NCBI GenBank assembly: GCA_033030425.1
Contig: JAUFSD010000003.1
Coordinates: 868,001-932,000, forward strand
Origin: Verpa conica
Taxonomy: Eukaryota; Ascomycota; Pezizomycetes; Pezizales; Morchellaceae
Reading direction: 5' to 3'
Length of the DNA: 64,000 bases
Position 1 is the stretch's first letter; each line of letters starts with the position of its first letter. The translations under genes and the position numbers were made by a program. Under the pieces are notes generated by a model. The model saw only the letters and a list, made by a program, of their open reading frames with translations, was not told where the DNA came from and ran no database searches. This document shows, one piece after another, positions 20,796 to 34,345 of the stretch.

Positions 20796-23700
20796 CTAAG
20801 AAGGTGCACTCCCCACCGCAACACCTCCATCTTCCGTCTCGGCCTCAGTCTCCACTCCTAGCTCAAACTCATCTTCAAACTCCATCTCTACTGCCTCCTC
20901 GATGATCGCATCTGCCACTGCCCCCCTCAAAAAATCATCTCTCTCTTCATTGCCAGCAATTCCATTCTTCATACTCCCGTTTGTTCTTTTCATGCTCGCC
21001 TCTCCGAGATTAATCGGGATAAACTTGCTCGGCAGCTTGACACGATGGAATTTCTCTCTCAGGGTCTCGACAACATATTTCCAGTCTAGGTGGCTTGTGA
21101 GACTCTTTCTCGGCGCGCAGCCGATACAGTGCTTTGAGTCAAGACTCATATAGAGTGGGTCATTGCTATGGCAGCCAGGAGAGATGGAAACACGAATGCT
21201 ATAGCTAGAAACATTCGGATCTTCCGGATTCTCACCGGGCTCAGTTTTAGTCTCCGACTCATAAAGCTCGAAGCAAATTTGTGTGAGGTAGTCCAGTTCT
21301 GGGATTGTATTTCTTGCCATCTTTGTAGGAAGACCACCCTCAATAATGCAGTTAAGAAGCGTATAGATATGAGATTCTACACTTAATTAACGCGCAGTCC
21401 CCTAATACTATAAGGAGCAAGGGGATTATACCTTTAGTGAAATAAATAAACGACTTTGCATTCTCTGCAGCCTGCACATTCTCCAGGTCCTTCACAATCT
21501 GTTTTAATAGCGGTAGACTTGTCAACAGACCAATCTCCAACTTCTCTGCATCGCCAATACCATATTCCTGAGGTGACACAAAGTCAAATAGTGCCTTAGC
21601 GAGTCTATACAGCTCTCTCAGCTTCGACAATCTCGTGTCACTCTTCGCCTTTCCTTCCTCCCTCGTACTAGCATAACTCCTACCAGCCTCCTCTTCAGGT
21701 GTAATGACTGGCCTCAAGCCCGTAGCGAGCAAACTCCTCCGTCTCAATGCCCCAAGCCTCTCTCTCTTACTCGTGGTTGCCGGGGGTACGGCCTTCAGCT
21801 GCTCATCGGTGCTTAGTGTGAGTGAACTCTTCCGACCATCATCCTCATCGATAATCGCAGACTCGTTGCTCTCAGCCTCAAGCATAGCATCACTTGGCAT
21901 AAAAATTGCCTCGAGAAATTGACGATTGTGAAGTGCGTCATACTTCATAGTATCGTATAACTCTGAGATCTTACTAGGATCGACCTTCTCCGGATCACAG
22001 AACTCGGCAAAAAGTTTCTCCCAGCGCTCTTTGAAGAGTTCTGGGTCCTCACCACAGCACCAACGGGATTGGATGTTTGCTGATGCCGCCAAAGTACTGT
22101 TTGCCGCAGCAACCAGAGATACCACCGACGATTTTGAAGCAGCTGACCCGAAGAGGCGGGCATAGTTCTGGGTCATAACACGACGATGGAATTTCATGAG
22201 TGAAACTACTTGTTGGAGAACAACTGCCGGTTCAGGCATATTCTCCTTGGGCCAGGTAAATTGAGGAGGTGGTTTAGATCCCTCGCGCAGGAGACACTTT
22301 AGCTCCTTCTTGACCTATAGTGAAAATATCGTTAGAGTCGAACAAAAACAAAAGTATAGCACGAGTAACACCATACCCTATCCATATCATCCTTTGCTGC
22401 ATTTGAGTCATCTAGCAGATCCTTCCTCACTACCACGAAATCATCCGGAACCTTCTGGTCTAAGAAGCTCGCCGTCCAAATCTGAGCTATACCACCAACT
22501 ACCATCAGTAATCGCCCTCCAAATCACTAGATCTCCCCTAAAGAACGTACCACTAGTAGAAACCCTCCTCTCTGAACTCGTGAACACGCTAACGTCATCC
22601 AATGCCTCCCTATTCATCAACAACAGATCTTTCCTATAACTCTCCCCTAAATCTTGACTCTGATACCTCGCACTATGCGTCGGTTCACCTCCCCATTTGA
22701 TGATCAGCTGTAGTTTCTCCACCGTCGGCTTCGACCCCTCAGAGTCACCAGAACCCATACTCGACACCCTCGTAAGATTATCAGTATCACATCCCTCTGA
22801 CGAAGTCCCTATGCTACTTCCATTCTCGTCTTCTCGAGTTGCCTTTTCTTTACTTTTATCCTCCTTTAAGAACAATGGCTTGATCTGTACTTTTGTCCCC
22901 GCAAATCCAACTTTTCTGTCCAACGCATTCTTAAGGATAGCAAGCTTCTCCATATCCTCTGTCTGGCCCTCGATAGCAATCCTAGTAGCCTCGATGACAT
23001 CTTGAAGTCCCCCCTCTATGAGCATAACTTCCTCAGTGTGGCCTTTGAGAAGATCTACGAATGGCTTGGAGTGGAAGGTGAACTTGAACTTCTGTTTTGG
23101 TGTTCGGTCCGCATGCCTTAACACAGCCACCATCCCTTTCAACTTCCAACTATGCTGTGGCGCCACAGGTAAGGCCTTCTCGCGGTCCTCTTCCGTCATG
23201 CTCTCGAGAGCTGTAACTGCCGGGGTTGACGCAGCGGCGGCGATTGCCGGGGTCGGTACCTGCCCTGGGGTAGGGTTTGTCGTTGATGCGGAGGTAAGTG
23301 GTTGCTGTTGATGGTGATTCGATAGCCTTGAGGCGGATGGCGAGCGGGAGAGTAGATTTTGAAGAGTAGACCGACGATTCATATCACTTCTCTTCCCACC
23401 GCTTCCACGGCGATTGGGACTCCTCTCATTTGCTGTCGCAACAGCCGTTGCCATAGCTCCAGTCTCCTTTAAGCTTTCTTTAAGTGCTTTGTCTTGGGCC
23501 GACTTGATGAACAGCTCGCGAAGGATGGTCGCGCAGTTGTAGTAGTAGTCGTTATTATCCTTCACAAAACTCCAGCCGTTAACATCAATTACATAGCTCT
23601 TGCCATGCACCCTTAATAAATCGAATCCGCACACCGCTTGTCCAAACGTCTCGCAGATCCTCGTTGCCATTCCTGCCTCCTCCTTCGATAGCTTCGTAAC

Positions 23701-26126
23701 GAAACGGATCTCCTTTCCATGGGTATTCCTCCTCACTAGCCCATCTACAACTGGACTCTTCCTCGTTTCCGCATGGCAGTACTCTGAACCCACCGTATAC
23801 GCCTTGACATCCTCACTATTATCGACATCCATAAACTGTTCATAAATAAAGCTTCCTTTCATCCTCGGCTCGCTCATATTCGGGTCATACTCGCTGCTCT
23901 TATTCCCGACTTTCCTAAATAGCCTACGCCCACCCTTCCCCTCGGCAAAGTAGATGTGAATGTTATGATCCTCTCCATTAACTGGTTTCTCAACATACGG
24001 TTTCTTCAGCGTCTTGCCGTCGACAGTAAGTGTCTCTCCGTCTTCAGACAACTCGACCTTCTGTGGCATCTTCCATTCGCCCTGTGGAGGAACTTTGATG
24101 CTCGTTTTCAGCTCCATGTGGTATGCCAAATCGCTGGTAAGATACGGTCCGCCGTCTCTAGAAACTTCTAGCCGTTTGGGAGTCGGGACCTTTATGGAGT
24201 CGAGAATCCGGAGAACCAGGCGCCGATCCCACAGGATCTTTTGCATGCGCAAATCATTGATACAGTAGGGGCGCCGAAGAGTTACGTATGAGATGGCCTT
24301 GTCGAGGGGAAATCCGGATGAGAAGAATGATATCAGGAAATCGCTATTGGATGAGAAAACAAGTCGTTAGATAAATGCTGCTCCCTTGTTTGTTCCGAGT
24401 GTAACCTGAGAACCTAGGAGCCAAATAATCCAACAACCCAATCAAGAGATGGATATGACATGCAAAGAAAAAGTAAAAAACAAGTAAAAGTAACAAAATT
24501 CTCCGAGAAAGGAAACAGGCTGGAGATCACTGGGAGTAAAGCATGAAAAAACTAGAGAATCACGAAACATTATGTCGTCCTCTCAATTTCAATGGTTGTG
24601 TTTCTTTTCCTTCTCTTTTCTTTTCCTTAGCTTCGCTCCGCCCAGAGACATAGCTAGTATATCTAAAATACTACATGAGGACTCATGGGTTCAAGAAAAG
24701 AGTAGCAAGCGAGAAAATAACCGAAAAGCAACAAGGAACGGAGGGAGAAAATAGGAATGAGCGTTATAAGAAAAGTTCCCACATACCAGGTAGGCCAGTT
24801 TTCAACGGCTTTGGTGATGCTTCGATGTTAGCATCATTGCTCGATTCTAATACGCACAATAGCCCCCCAGGCCAATCGCAATGGGTATCCCCGGAACAAA
24901 AAAAAAACAGATCCTGGTGTGTGGAGGAGCCCGAGCGTGATGCCCACGTGCTCGCCATTGAGAGCGACGTCCAATGTAGGAAACAGAACAGCACCTCACA
25001 GAGGAACCGTGCATGATTGTGGCAGGGGAGAAGATGTGGAGAGAAATGTAATAAGGTAGGACTGACCTTCATCAAGAATGACCTTGTCCCCAAAGATCAC
25101 AGTCTCAAATTCCCCATTCTCAATGAGTCTATTCAGAATCGTTCTACACGGCTTGCTCCTCGCCTTTGCATCCAGTGCGCACACTCCAATTCTCCCAACC
25201 ACCTTCTTCTTCTCCGGAGACAATTCGTTAACATTAGTAGTACTGCTACTCATAGATGACCTCTTCGTATTCAATCCTGCGTTCGTCGGCGAGGTACTCA
25301 ATAGTTTCTGCTGCGATAGCTGCGAGGTTTGAATGACAGGCACGACTCCTTCAGGACGAGACATAGTAGACCTTGATCTTGATCGATGGTGTTGCGGCTG
25401 CTGTGGAGGCTGTTGTTGTTGTTGAGTATCCTTCACAGCAGAAGCAAGTTGAGATTGGATCTGCAGCCCCATGCCGTCACTAGTCGATGTCCGATTTGTA
25501 TTCGGATTAGAGCTCACGTGAACGGGAGAGGTGGCGGTGGTGGCAATAGATAAGCCAGCTGTAGAGTCTCTGCGCTTTCGAGTGACTTCGCCATTTGGCA
25601 GAGTTTCTGAGACATTTGAATTCGTCAGGCATAGTGTGTTTGGGGAGCTAATAAGCGGCAGGTTTAGGACGGACGAGGGTTGTGATACTACGGGAGTACT
25701 CGTGTCACTTCCGGGGCCAATACTGAACATACCAGTACTGTCCGAGGGGCTGAACGACGACCTTTTGCCCCCAATACCAGACTGGCTTGCGAACGAGCCT
25801 GGGCTGAAGGAGGAGGAAGACGAGGCCATTGATTTCTGCACGGCTGCTCCGGCAGCTTGGGTGGAGATTGTAGCAGAGGCGGTGGAGAGATCAGTAGTTG
25901 GCACTGAGGAGCCTAGGGGGATAGAACGGGAAGCAGGAGACGGCCGCAAAAAGCTGCTTGAGAAAGTGCTTGAGGAGGACGACAGGGGGAAGTAGGAAGA
26001 ATTCAGGAAGGCCGAAGTTGAAGAAGACAAGAGGCCTTCCTCCCCCCTATGGCCTCTCCGAGAGGTAGCCGGAGTGGGGATGGGGGGGGTGGGTATTGCC
26101 ATTGTGGGAATATTTTGGGAATTCAT
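20796..26126 (-). CDS. VIP1: Inositol hexakisphosphate/diphosphoinositol-pentakisphosphate kinase (VIP1/Asp1, PPIP5K family)
   Basis: Six exons: 25067-26126, 24787-24808 (22 nt), 22551-24343, 22377-22486, 21432-22314, 20796-21376; 1482 aa, all junctions in phase. Residues 1-300 are a Ser/Thr-rich disordered head. The kinase follows: [29 protein letters not shown], then VENWPTC from the microexon, [30 protein letters not shown], and ATP-grasp motifs [17 protein letters not shown] and [20 protein letters not shown]. The phosphatase-like domain starts at about residue 768 with [13 protein letters not shown] and ends with [15 protein letters not shown]1 kinases phosphorylate InsP6/5-InsP7 to make inositol pyrophosphates controlling phosphate signalling and polarity; the second domain hydrolyses them in homologues. 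Introns are 258, 443, 64, 62 and 55 bp; the two longest flank the microexon. Confidence 0.95.
24787..24808 (-). other. VIP1: 22-nt microexon of the VIP1 gene
   Basis: Bounded by an acceptor CAAAG and a donor GTATGT on the minus strand. It enters in phase 1 and leaves in phase 2, supplying A-VENWPT-C, a stretch present in PPIP5K proteins between VILDE and DFLISF. Skipping it would shift the frame. Confidence 0.85.
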
Positions 26127-29100
26127 TGTTCTAGCCCGAATCTCTATTAATTTTCTTGTTTCTCTTTCCCTTTCTCTTTCTAATTCTGTGATATTCTGCG
26201 ATATTCTCCCTTGCTCCCTCTAGTCTGTCAGGGCCGGTGAGCCACGAGGCTACTCAACGAGGTAAAAATGCCGGCGGGACTAAAGTACAACCCCCCCCCA
26301 TCGATCGCAGGACCGTCAGTTACAAAAAACAGTATAGTACAAGGCACATGCATCATGAGTGCGGTAACGTCAGAATAACAGATGGGTCAGATCAGATTTT
26401 TAAAAATAGGCTAAGAAAAAGACATAGTCGTCTGCAGGAACTTACGTCGTAAAACTCGCTCCTCGTTCCCCCAAATCTCGCAAAGAATGTCTTGGTTCTC
26501 TTGGTACTGGTCTTGGGCGACGTGCTCTTGACGGTGTTTTTTTTTTTCGTTCCTTTTCCCTGTTTCGAGCGGCAACAAGCAACTGTAAATTTGAGCTGTC
26601 CCAGTTCTGAAGATGTTCAAAATAAAGTAGCAAAAAAAAAAGACACAATATGTAGCAGTCACAGTGACAGAGTTGTCTGAAATTCTTCCCCTCTCATCAG
26701 CTCAGAGGAGCTCCAGCAATTGAATAGGTCGTTGCGCTGGCAGGCAACTTTCCTGTTGGTTGCGGCTCTCAGATAGCTAACCCTTGTCGGGGAGTTATGC
26801 GTTGGTTTGCGCCAAACCGGATCGACGGGTTCCATCTGATAAGATTAGTACGATCTTCCAGTTCCGTCATCGTGCAGCTGCCCTGTCACAAGACAGGCTA
26901 CTACTTCTGGACGAGTACATAAAACAAATTAAAAAAATCTTTGTTTGATCGAGGTTCGGACGAAGAACCAGATGAACTGCAGTCAGCTGCAGTAGGCGGT
27001 TTTTTTTAAAAAGATTGCATCGATCGAAGTTTTCCCGGCTTTGTAAACTCAGTGGACAACATGCAGGTGGAGAAGGAGGCCTCCCAAATGCTCAACCATG
27101 GAGAGTAGGCTTTACATAATAATTAGAGGGGAATCGGGTTGTATTAAAATTATAACTTCTTGAGAGGTAGACTAATACCACAATAGCAATTCTATATCAA
27201 GCTTAATCCAAATGTCTTGGATCTAACCTAGTAAATTTCCCTTTCGCAAAATATTAATATGTGCCCTAGCCTCGTCTTTCCTCCACTACTGCCTAAAATG
27301 CCTATGACATCGAATTTCTCGATATAGTGCTACAGCCTATGCTTAATATGGAAAAGTGACCTTTCTACTAGTGGAATATGTAGATATATTCTTCACTTTG
27401 CTCTCCTACACGATGTAACCCCCCCTTCGGCAACGAGTTATTTAACCAGTCTTGAGACCCCTCAGCCGTCTCCAGCGGGAGTAAGAAGATTGATTCTACT
27501 CCGGGAAATCTTTGGGGTGGGCGAAGGTTAGTTTTTATAAAAGTGCTGATCTTATTGAGCATTTTCTCGATACACTAGCAAAAAGGCAAGAATCAACACA
27601 GACCCCTAATTAAGACTCCAGATTCGGAGGCAACTAAGTAGTAGAAATATTAGCAGCCATTCATAGAGAAAATAAATGCAGTGAACAATAACTTACAATC
27701 AATTATCTTTTATTCATCCAGGTAACTTTGCTTTAAGAGCTTGTTTTACGCCTTCAAGAACAGGTTTGAGTGGATTATGGAGTCTTATGGAAATTCAATC
27801 CAATGGATTTTCTCCTGTAACTAAGCCCGCTACATAAATCTCAGTGTGACTAATAGGGGAGGCCAGATGAAGTCCTAATTTCATGATATTTAACTCTATC
27901 CCCCCAAATCTGGGAAATTATTCTACAGAATTTTATAATCGATTGTTCTCCTAATTTTCAAGACATTGTCTCCAGGGAGAATATATGAATGACAGATATA
28001 ATTGGCGGTATTCGCTGCCCGTATCGCGTTGAGAGATAAGAGGTTAGGCTGAGGTAAATTGTCGCCGCCCCGCCAGCTATTGTTTTGAAGTTTTCTATCA
28101 CGGGTGCTAGAGACAACTCTACCTCTAAGGTTCGTCTCAGTGTAAAAAAGCTAGATTATGTCAATGAGATTAGCTACAGGGGCTTAGGAAGAAACTAGGA
28201 CTGTTCGCAGCCCCGGACCTAGCAACAATAAGAGTGGAACACCCACCCATATACATCAACGGAATTCAAATATACTATTTCAACCCTAGATGACTTCATA
28301 CTAGAGATATTAAGAGATTCTAGATATTTGTCATTCCTGTATAGTGCCCGCCGTTGATACAGACAGGTAGTCCCAAATGAAAATTTCCACATGATTTCTT
28401 ATAATTGGAGACAGCCCCAAATCCTATGCCTGTGCCCTCAATTATCCCTTGTTAGTGTTTGTCTTAGGCTGTTTAGGGTGGTTCCAAAGGTCATGGAACT
28501 ACCATCACGAGTAAGGGGCTGATTTCTTCGGAGAGCTTTCCTCTATCCGTCGCGGCGTCTTCCTACCACCTCATAATCGATCTCATTAGAAGCAGCAGCA
28601 TCCTCAGTTATATTTATTGCTTCTCCTACCCTCGCTAATACAAATGCCTATACCCATTAAGCCTCAGACTGGTTCTACGCGTGGGACTCTAAAAATAGCG
28701 TTCTTATACTAGCCAAGCTCATGCATCACCTCTAGAAGGTAGGGGATGATGCTTTCTTCTATGGCCACAAAGTGAAGAGGGAACTGTCAAATGTGTAATG
28801 TAGGCCATGGCGTAGAAGAAAGCGCTTACGAACGTTACCGATAATAGTATAGATTGAGCAGGTTGCGAGAGGGTTATAGACATTCATATGGTTTCATGAC
28901 ATTCGTAGTACGTGGCCCTAATAGACGTTTAGAGCATATATAAATAAGTAAATTTTGTAAGTTTCTCTCCAAACACATTCAAAGTCCTCTATCGTAGGTT
29001 ACATTATTCAAATGTTGTTATGAATACGCGGACTATTATCGCGAGTACGAATATTGATGGCCGAAATCTCCCAAGAAATATCTTAGAGTTACGTTCATAG

Positions 29101-29859
29101 TAATTACAAGGGTAGTCTAAAATTAATAGCGGCCCAACGGTTGTTTCGATAGGTCTAGAAGGAAAAATAAGCTTCCTGAACCTATAGACTGTAATATGCG
29201 GCACCGCTTTCACTGTTTGGTGAAACTTAATGATTTTTGCCCTCTTAGATCTCTGCTGGACAATACTAGCTGGTAGTATGTGGCGACGATCAATCCGTGT
29301 AGCATACCCATATGGATTATCCCCTTTACCGTAGACGAATCAGTTCCTACTCCTAGTGTAGTAGCCGTAGTGATTGCACTTCTTCCAGATTACTCTCTCC
29401 TTCATCTATGATGCCATAACTTGGAGGTCTAGGGATTGAGATAGCTGCAGGTAGAAGGGGGTCCTGAATTTTTCGTCCCTGGAAACTGAGTTTAATACTA
29501 TGCCTCCTGGGCAGAATTTTCAGCAGCTGACATGAGCTCAACAGATACTGTGGCTGGGTTTATACTAGAGTTGTGTCAGACAGTTCTCAATGGTTGTATT
29601 ACCAGATAAGACGGACCTATGCATAGCTGACTAGATAATTATCTAATAAGATCCTGCTGATAACAGTCTAGCCCAACCGTTGCTGACTACACCTGTCACT
29701 CCTGTGGCTTTTTCGCGCCTCGCGTTCCCATCCATCAACACCATCATCAGAGCCCCAGCCTTTCCCCAGGAGCATCACCCTTCACAAGCAGCCTCCGCCT
29801 GTCCCCGAACCATCTCCACCATCAATCGGGGCTGCACCAATAGCTTTCCCCCACTTACA
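26127..29859. other. Gene-free divergent intergenic region (3.7 kb)
   Basis: Lies between VIP1 (leftward) and the SR protein gene (rightward). The first 100 bases after 26126 are pyrimidine-rich on the plus strand and probably belong to the VIP1 leader. From about 27100 to 29600 the DNA is AT-rich with no open frame of protein-like content and no ordered repeat. Confidence 0.5.
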
Positions 29860-31000
29860 ATGGACCACTCCCACTCCCGCTCCCTCTCTCGTGGTCGCTC
29901 TCGCACACGTTCAGTCTCACCACCACGCGGCGGTCGTTCTTACTCTCCTCGTTCTCGTACGCGCTCAGTTTCCCGGTCTCGCAGCCGGACTCGCTCACCC
30001 AGCCTGAGGTCTAGGTCTCCGACTAGGAGTGTGAGGAGCAGGACTAGGAGTGCAAGTAGGAGGAGCTATACAAAAAGTCCAAGCCCGGGGTTTCAGAGCT
30101 CTAAGGTGAGTTTGTCTAATGGAGATGGAATTGGTTTAGGGGGGGGGCTATTAGGGGGATGGAATAATAGGAGCGATCGCTAATGGAGTTTATGCAGATT
30201 GTGATTGAGAAATTGACGAAGAATGTCACCGAAGCTCACATCTCAGAAATCTTTTCGGCATACGGGGCTATCAAAGTCGTTGACATGCCTTTAAACCGCC
30301 AATGTAAGCTCTTTTTCCATCTCACTTCTGGAACCAAAAATCTAACCCTTATCTCAAAGTCAACACAAATCGTGGTCTCTGCTATCTCCTCTACCACTCC
30401 CCCTCCTCCGCCCATGCCGCAATAGCACACATGCACGAAGGCCAACTCGACGGTGCTACCATAAACGTTTCCATCGTTCTTCCACGTCGTGCCGCATCCT
30501 CCATCCCGGCCGCTGGCCCACCTCCTCGCCGTGCCGTAGGCGGCAGCGCCCGTTACCGTTCCCCACCACCACCCCGCCGTAGTGGTGGTCCTCCGGCTGC
30601 CTCTGCTGCGCCCCGTGCTTTCCCGCGGGGTGACTCCTACCGTGGCGCTGCAGCAGGAGATTCATACAGGCCTAGGACTAGATCCCCGACGTATTCTAGT
30701 AGGAGCAGGTCTAGAAGTAGAAGTCCCTCTAGGAGTCGCTCTAGGAGTCCATATAGAAGACGTGGTGATGGTGGGAGAGCAAGGAGCCGTGGGAGAGGTG
30801 GTGGTGGAAGGGACTATAGTCCCCCGCCTAGGTCGGGCGGCCGGTATACAGGTGGGGGAGGTGGTGCAGCGAGAAGGAGAAGAAGCCCTAGCTATAGCTC
30901 TTATAGTAGTAGGAGCGATAGCCGAAGTAGGAGCCCGAGAAGACGGAGGAGCAGGAGTCGGAGTCCAAGGGTTAGGGGTGGGGGCGGAAGGAGACGTTGA
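29860..31000 (+). CDS. SR-type RNA-binding protein, RNPS1-like (single RRM between RS domains)
   Basis: Exons are 29860-30105, 30198-30303 and 30360-31000, with introns of 92 and 56 bp; 330 aa. Residues 1-82 are an RS domain (SRSLSRGRSRTRSVS...). The RRM at about 83-165 has RNP2 as IVIEKL, TKNVTEAHISEIFSAYG, and RNP1 rebuilt across intron 2 as NTNRGLCYLLY, followed by AHMHEGQLDGATINVSI. The C-terminal half is Pro/Arg-rich and then RS- and RGG-rich. RS-RRM-RS order is the layout of RNPS1, a splicing activator and exon-junction peripheral factor in animals; fungal relatives are assumed to act in pre-mRNA processing in the nucleus. Frames upstream of 29860 are open without a better start. The frame is shadowed by another open frame at 30582-31055, a product of the RS repeats. 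Confidence 0.85.
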
Positions 31001-31996
31001 GAAAATGCAGTGGGAGTTGTGGGTTAATTTTTATCAACGACAGCGCTCTTTTTAGAAAGTGATGGAAGATGGAAGGGGGCATGATAGCGAGAACTAAAAT
31101 TGGGAGGGAGATAATGATTCTACGTTGACCCTAGTGGAATAAACGTACTTATTTATTTTTTGTTTTACTCTGCTACTACTTAGCTTTGGTACTTTTAGTG
31201 CTTTCTTGTATAACTATGAATAAAAGTGTGGTTTCTTCTTTTGATCTCGACCATGACGAGGTAAAGTGATGTTGTGACGTAGGTTATCATTGACACCTTA
31301 AGGCGTGTGATGGAACAGGTGACCCCAGCTCACTACCTAACGGATAATTCAATTATAACTGCTTAATGAGCATTATATCCCTGCGATAGATTTCTATCAA
31401 TGAGAAATAAAGATGTGGTGAGCGAGAGAAGTAGCTGTAGGAGAAGGATAAAATCAATACGTACCATTAGACCATGGATATCAGCGAGTGATATATGGCC
31501 AGCGTAGGTGACCGAGTGAACCCGTATCGCGTGGTGCGCTCCAACTCCACCATTTTCTATTCGTAGAGCTGAGTGATCCCGTGTGCATACGTATTCCAAG
31601 TAATTTCTGCAGAGAATCACCAATAGTCCTATACTACCATATCTCACCCCATAAAACACAGGACAGGTTGTAGAATATCGTTGTGGCAATCCTGTATAAA
31701 CATCTAAAAATAAAGAATTCAAGTTTATCATCCGAGTGATCATTCATGCAGTCCGGGTAACCTCCTGCAGACGCTGTCTCTGGTTACATCATAGCCCATG
31801 TCGTCGTCGTATCACCAGTTTCACCAGCTCAGCTGGGGGAAAATCCGGGAATTGGCCTCAGCGTAGATAAACCAGCCCTCGTCCCGCTTCTTCCTTCTAT
31901 CCTCCCCCCTACACTTCTCTTCTTCTCTCCCTAGGTAACCTTTCTCCCGCGGAAGAGGAAATTAAAAGAAAGAACTAGCGCACACAGACCTCAATT
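31001..31996. other. Intergenic region
   Basis: 3' flank of the SR gene and promoter of the anoctamin gene. The last 100 bases before 31997 include CTTCTTCCTTCTATCC-type pyrimidine stretches. No further gene is supported. Confidence 0.5.
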
Positions 31997-34345
31997 ATGG
32001 CGGACATAGATGGGGTTCAGCTCTCAGATGCAGTTGCCGCGGTCGCGGATAACTTGGGCGTTGAATACGTCATTTCGTTCAGTTTTGGTGGCTCAGGTAC
32101 GAGCTTTCTTTCCCTAAAATTAAGGTTATTTATTGCTGTGTGGTGAGGCTGATTTGTCGTGCAACAGAGAAAGAGACAGCAGAGTCCCAGTTTCGGGAGC
32201 TCATCGGAGCTCTTGACAGTGTAGGTCTCCGCACAGAGGTACGAGACGGTACGAACGGCAACGCGCTTGTTTTTGTGCGTGTCCGATCTGAGCAGAAATT
32301 GGTTGGAGAGGTTTACAGGTCTAGGTGAGTAGAGCTGTCTCTGCTGTGGTGTATATAATCTGGGTGCTGACGACATGTGGTGGAATAGAGTGAAGGATTG
32401 GCTCCACGGTGTTAGGGCTGCTGCACCAGATAAGGAGACCCAAAGGTCGTTGGATAGTGAGCCTTTGACGGAGGCAGAGAGACTACGGATTGTCTGGCAG
32501 CTTATTACTCTCCCGGAGAGCGAAGGAGGTGCAGGGATCACTCCAAAGCAGGGAAAGTGGTCACTGGTAGAAAGTGTGTTCCCGCTTCATGATCATGAGT
32601 TCAATAAGGTGAGAGACTTTGAAGCCCATGTTCTGGTTTTTCTCATAGTGGTTGAAGCTAATGTCACGATTGTGCAGGCATGGATGAAGCGCTGGTCAAC
32701 CACTTGGACTGTTGGCCCCGAGGAATTGGGGAAGCTCCGTGACCGCTTTGGTGAAAAAGTAGCCTTCTATTTCGCCTTCCTGCAGTCCTACCTCTCCTTC
32801 CTTATTATTGCTGCCGCTATCGGTGCGGGTGTGTTTTTCCTCTTGCCTGCATACTCCCTTACCTTTGCAATCACCAACTGCCTCTGGAGTGTGATCTTTG
32901 TCGAGTACTGGAAGCGCCAAGAAGTCGATCTTGCAGTCCGCTGGGGCGTCCGAAATGTCTCGTCCCTGCAGAATCGCCGTGCCCAGTTCAAACACGAGAT
33001 GGAAGTCGAGGACCCCGTCACTGGAGAAGTTGTAAAAGTCTTCCCTGCATGGCGTAGACTCGCCCGTCAATCCCTCCAGATCCCGTTTGCGCTCGGTGCA
33101 AGTGCCCTACTATCAGCACTCTACGCATGCGTTTTTGCGATCGAGGTCCTTCTTTCTGAAGTCTATAACGGCCCTTTTAAATCTATCCTCGTCTTCATTC
33201 CTACCGTTATTCTCTCTATCTTCGTCCCAGTGCTCACATCGATCCTCACTGGTATCGCAACCAAGCTCACCGAGTTTGAAAACTACGAGAACGAGAGCGG
33301 GTATGATGCAGCAATGACACAGAAGACCTTCGTCTTCAACTTCATCTGCTCTTACGTTCCACTGTTCCTTACCGCATTCATCTATGTGCCTTTCGGGAAC
33401 TACATAGTTCCCCACATTGATGTATTCAACATCACGTCCCCCGCTATCGACATCAATGATATGCCAACAAAGCCCCTCGCGGTGTTCCAAATAAATCCTG
33501 ACCGCCTCAAGAAACAAGTCATCTACTTCACCGTCACAGCCCAAATCGTAAACTTGGCACTTGAAACCATCGTTCCCTTCGCCAAACGCAAACTCTTCCG
33601 CAAGGTCAAGAAGTTCCAGAACGCCCGCAACGGTGTCGCCCACACACAAGATAGCGAAGAAGAAGCCGCATTCCTCAAGCGTGTCCGAAATGAAGCCGAA
33701 TTAGATAATTATGACGTCCACACAGATCTCAGGGAAATGTGTATGCAATTCGGTTATCTCACGCTCTTCTCCCCGGTCTGGCCGCTCGCAAGTGTATCGT
33801 TCCTTATAAACAACTGGATTGAGCTCCGCTCCGATGCCGTAAAAATCTGTGTAGAGATGAAACGCCCTGTTCCCCACCGTGCGGACTCTATCGGGCCGTG
33901 GCTCAGTAATCTTGGTTTCCTCTCCTGGATGGGATCCATCTCTTCCGCGGCACTGATCTACCTCTTCTCCGACACTGAAGCCCCGAATGGTGCCCCTAAG
34001 TCGCTTACGCTCTATGGTGTCCTTGCAGCTATAATCTTTAGTGAGCACATCTACTTTGCAACGTCGTATGCTGTCCGTTTAGCTATGGGGAAACTTGAGT
34101 CACCGGGTTTGTTGCAGGAGAGAAGAGAGCGGTTTTTGGTCCGTCGCAGGTTCCTGCAAGAGAGTCTGGGCGTTGATGAAGAGACTGAGTTGAGTAGACT
34201 GGATGAGAAGATGGCATTTGGAAGGAGCGAGGAGGAGGAGAGCGGGCAAGAGGGGAGATTTTGGGGAAAGCAGAAGGGTCCGAGAGGGAGTTTGGAGGCT
34301 GGTAGGGAGATTATTAGGAGCGCTTTTGAGAAAAAAGACCAGTAG
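31997..34345 (+). CDS. Anoctamin/TMEM16-family membrane protein (Ist2-like)
   Basis: Exons are 31997-32096, 32168-32324, 32389-32608 and 32678-34345, giving 714 aa. The N-terminal cytosolic part ends in SVFPLHDHEFNK-AWMKRW, and the fungal TMEM16 core follows: RDRFGEKVAFYFAFLQSYL, NCLWSVIFVEYWKRQE, a long helix pair, TEFENYENESGYDAAMTQKTF, FICSYVPLFLTAFIYVPFG, QFGYLTLFSPVWPLAS and NNWIELRSDAVKI. About ten membrane helices are apparent. The acidic NENES and PLASVSF..NNWIELRSD segments match the Ca2+-site helices of TMEM16. Fungal members studied in vitro are Ca2+-activated lipid scramblases, and yeast Ist2 tethers ER to plasma membrane; which applies here is inferred. The third intron (69 bp) is 3n and stop-free, so a 737-aa unspliced form would also be open. 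Confidence 0.9.

Noticed and set aside
20630..20830. Hydrophobic leftward open frame after VIP1
   Set aside because: Sits in the VIP1 3' flank in another frame; composition comes from an A/T-rich UTR.
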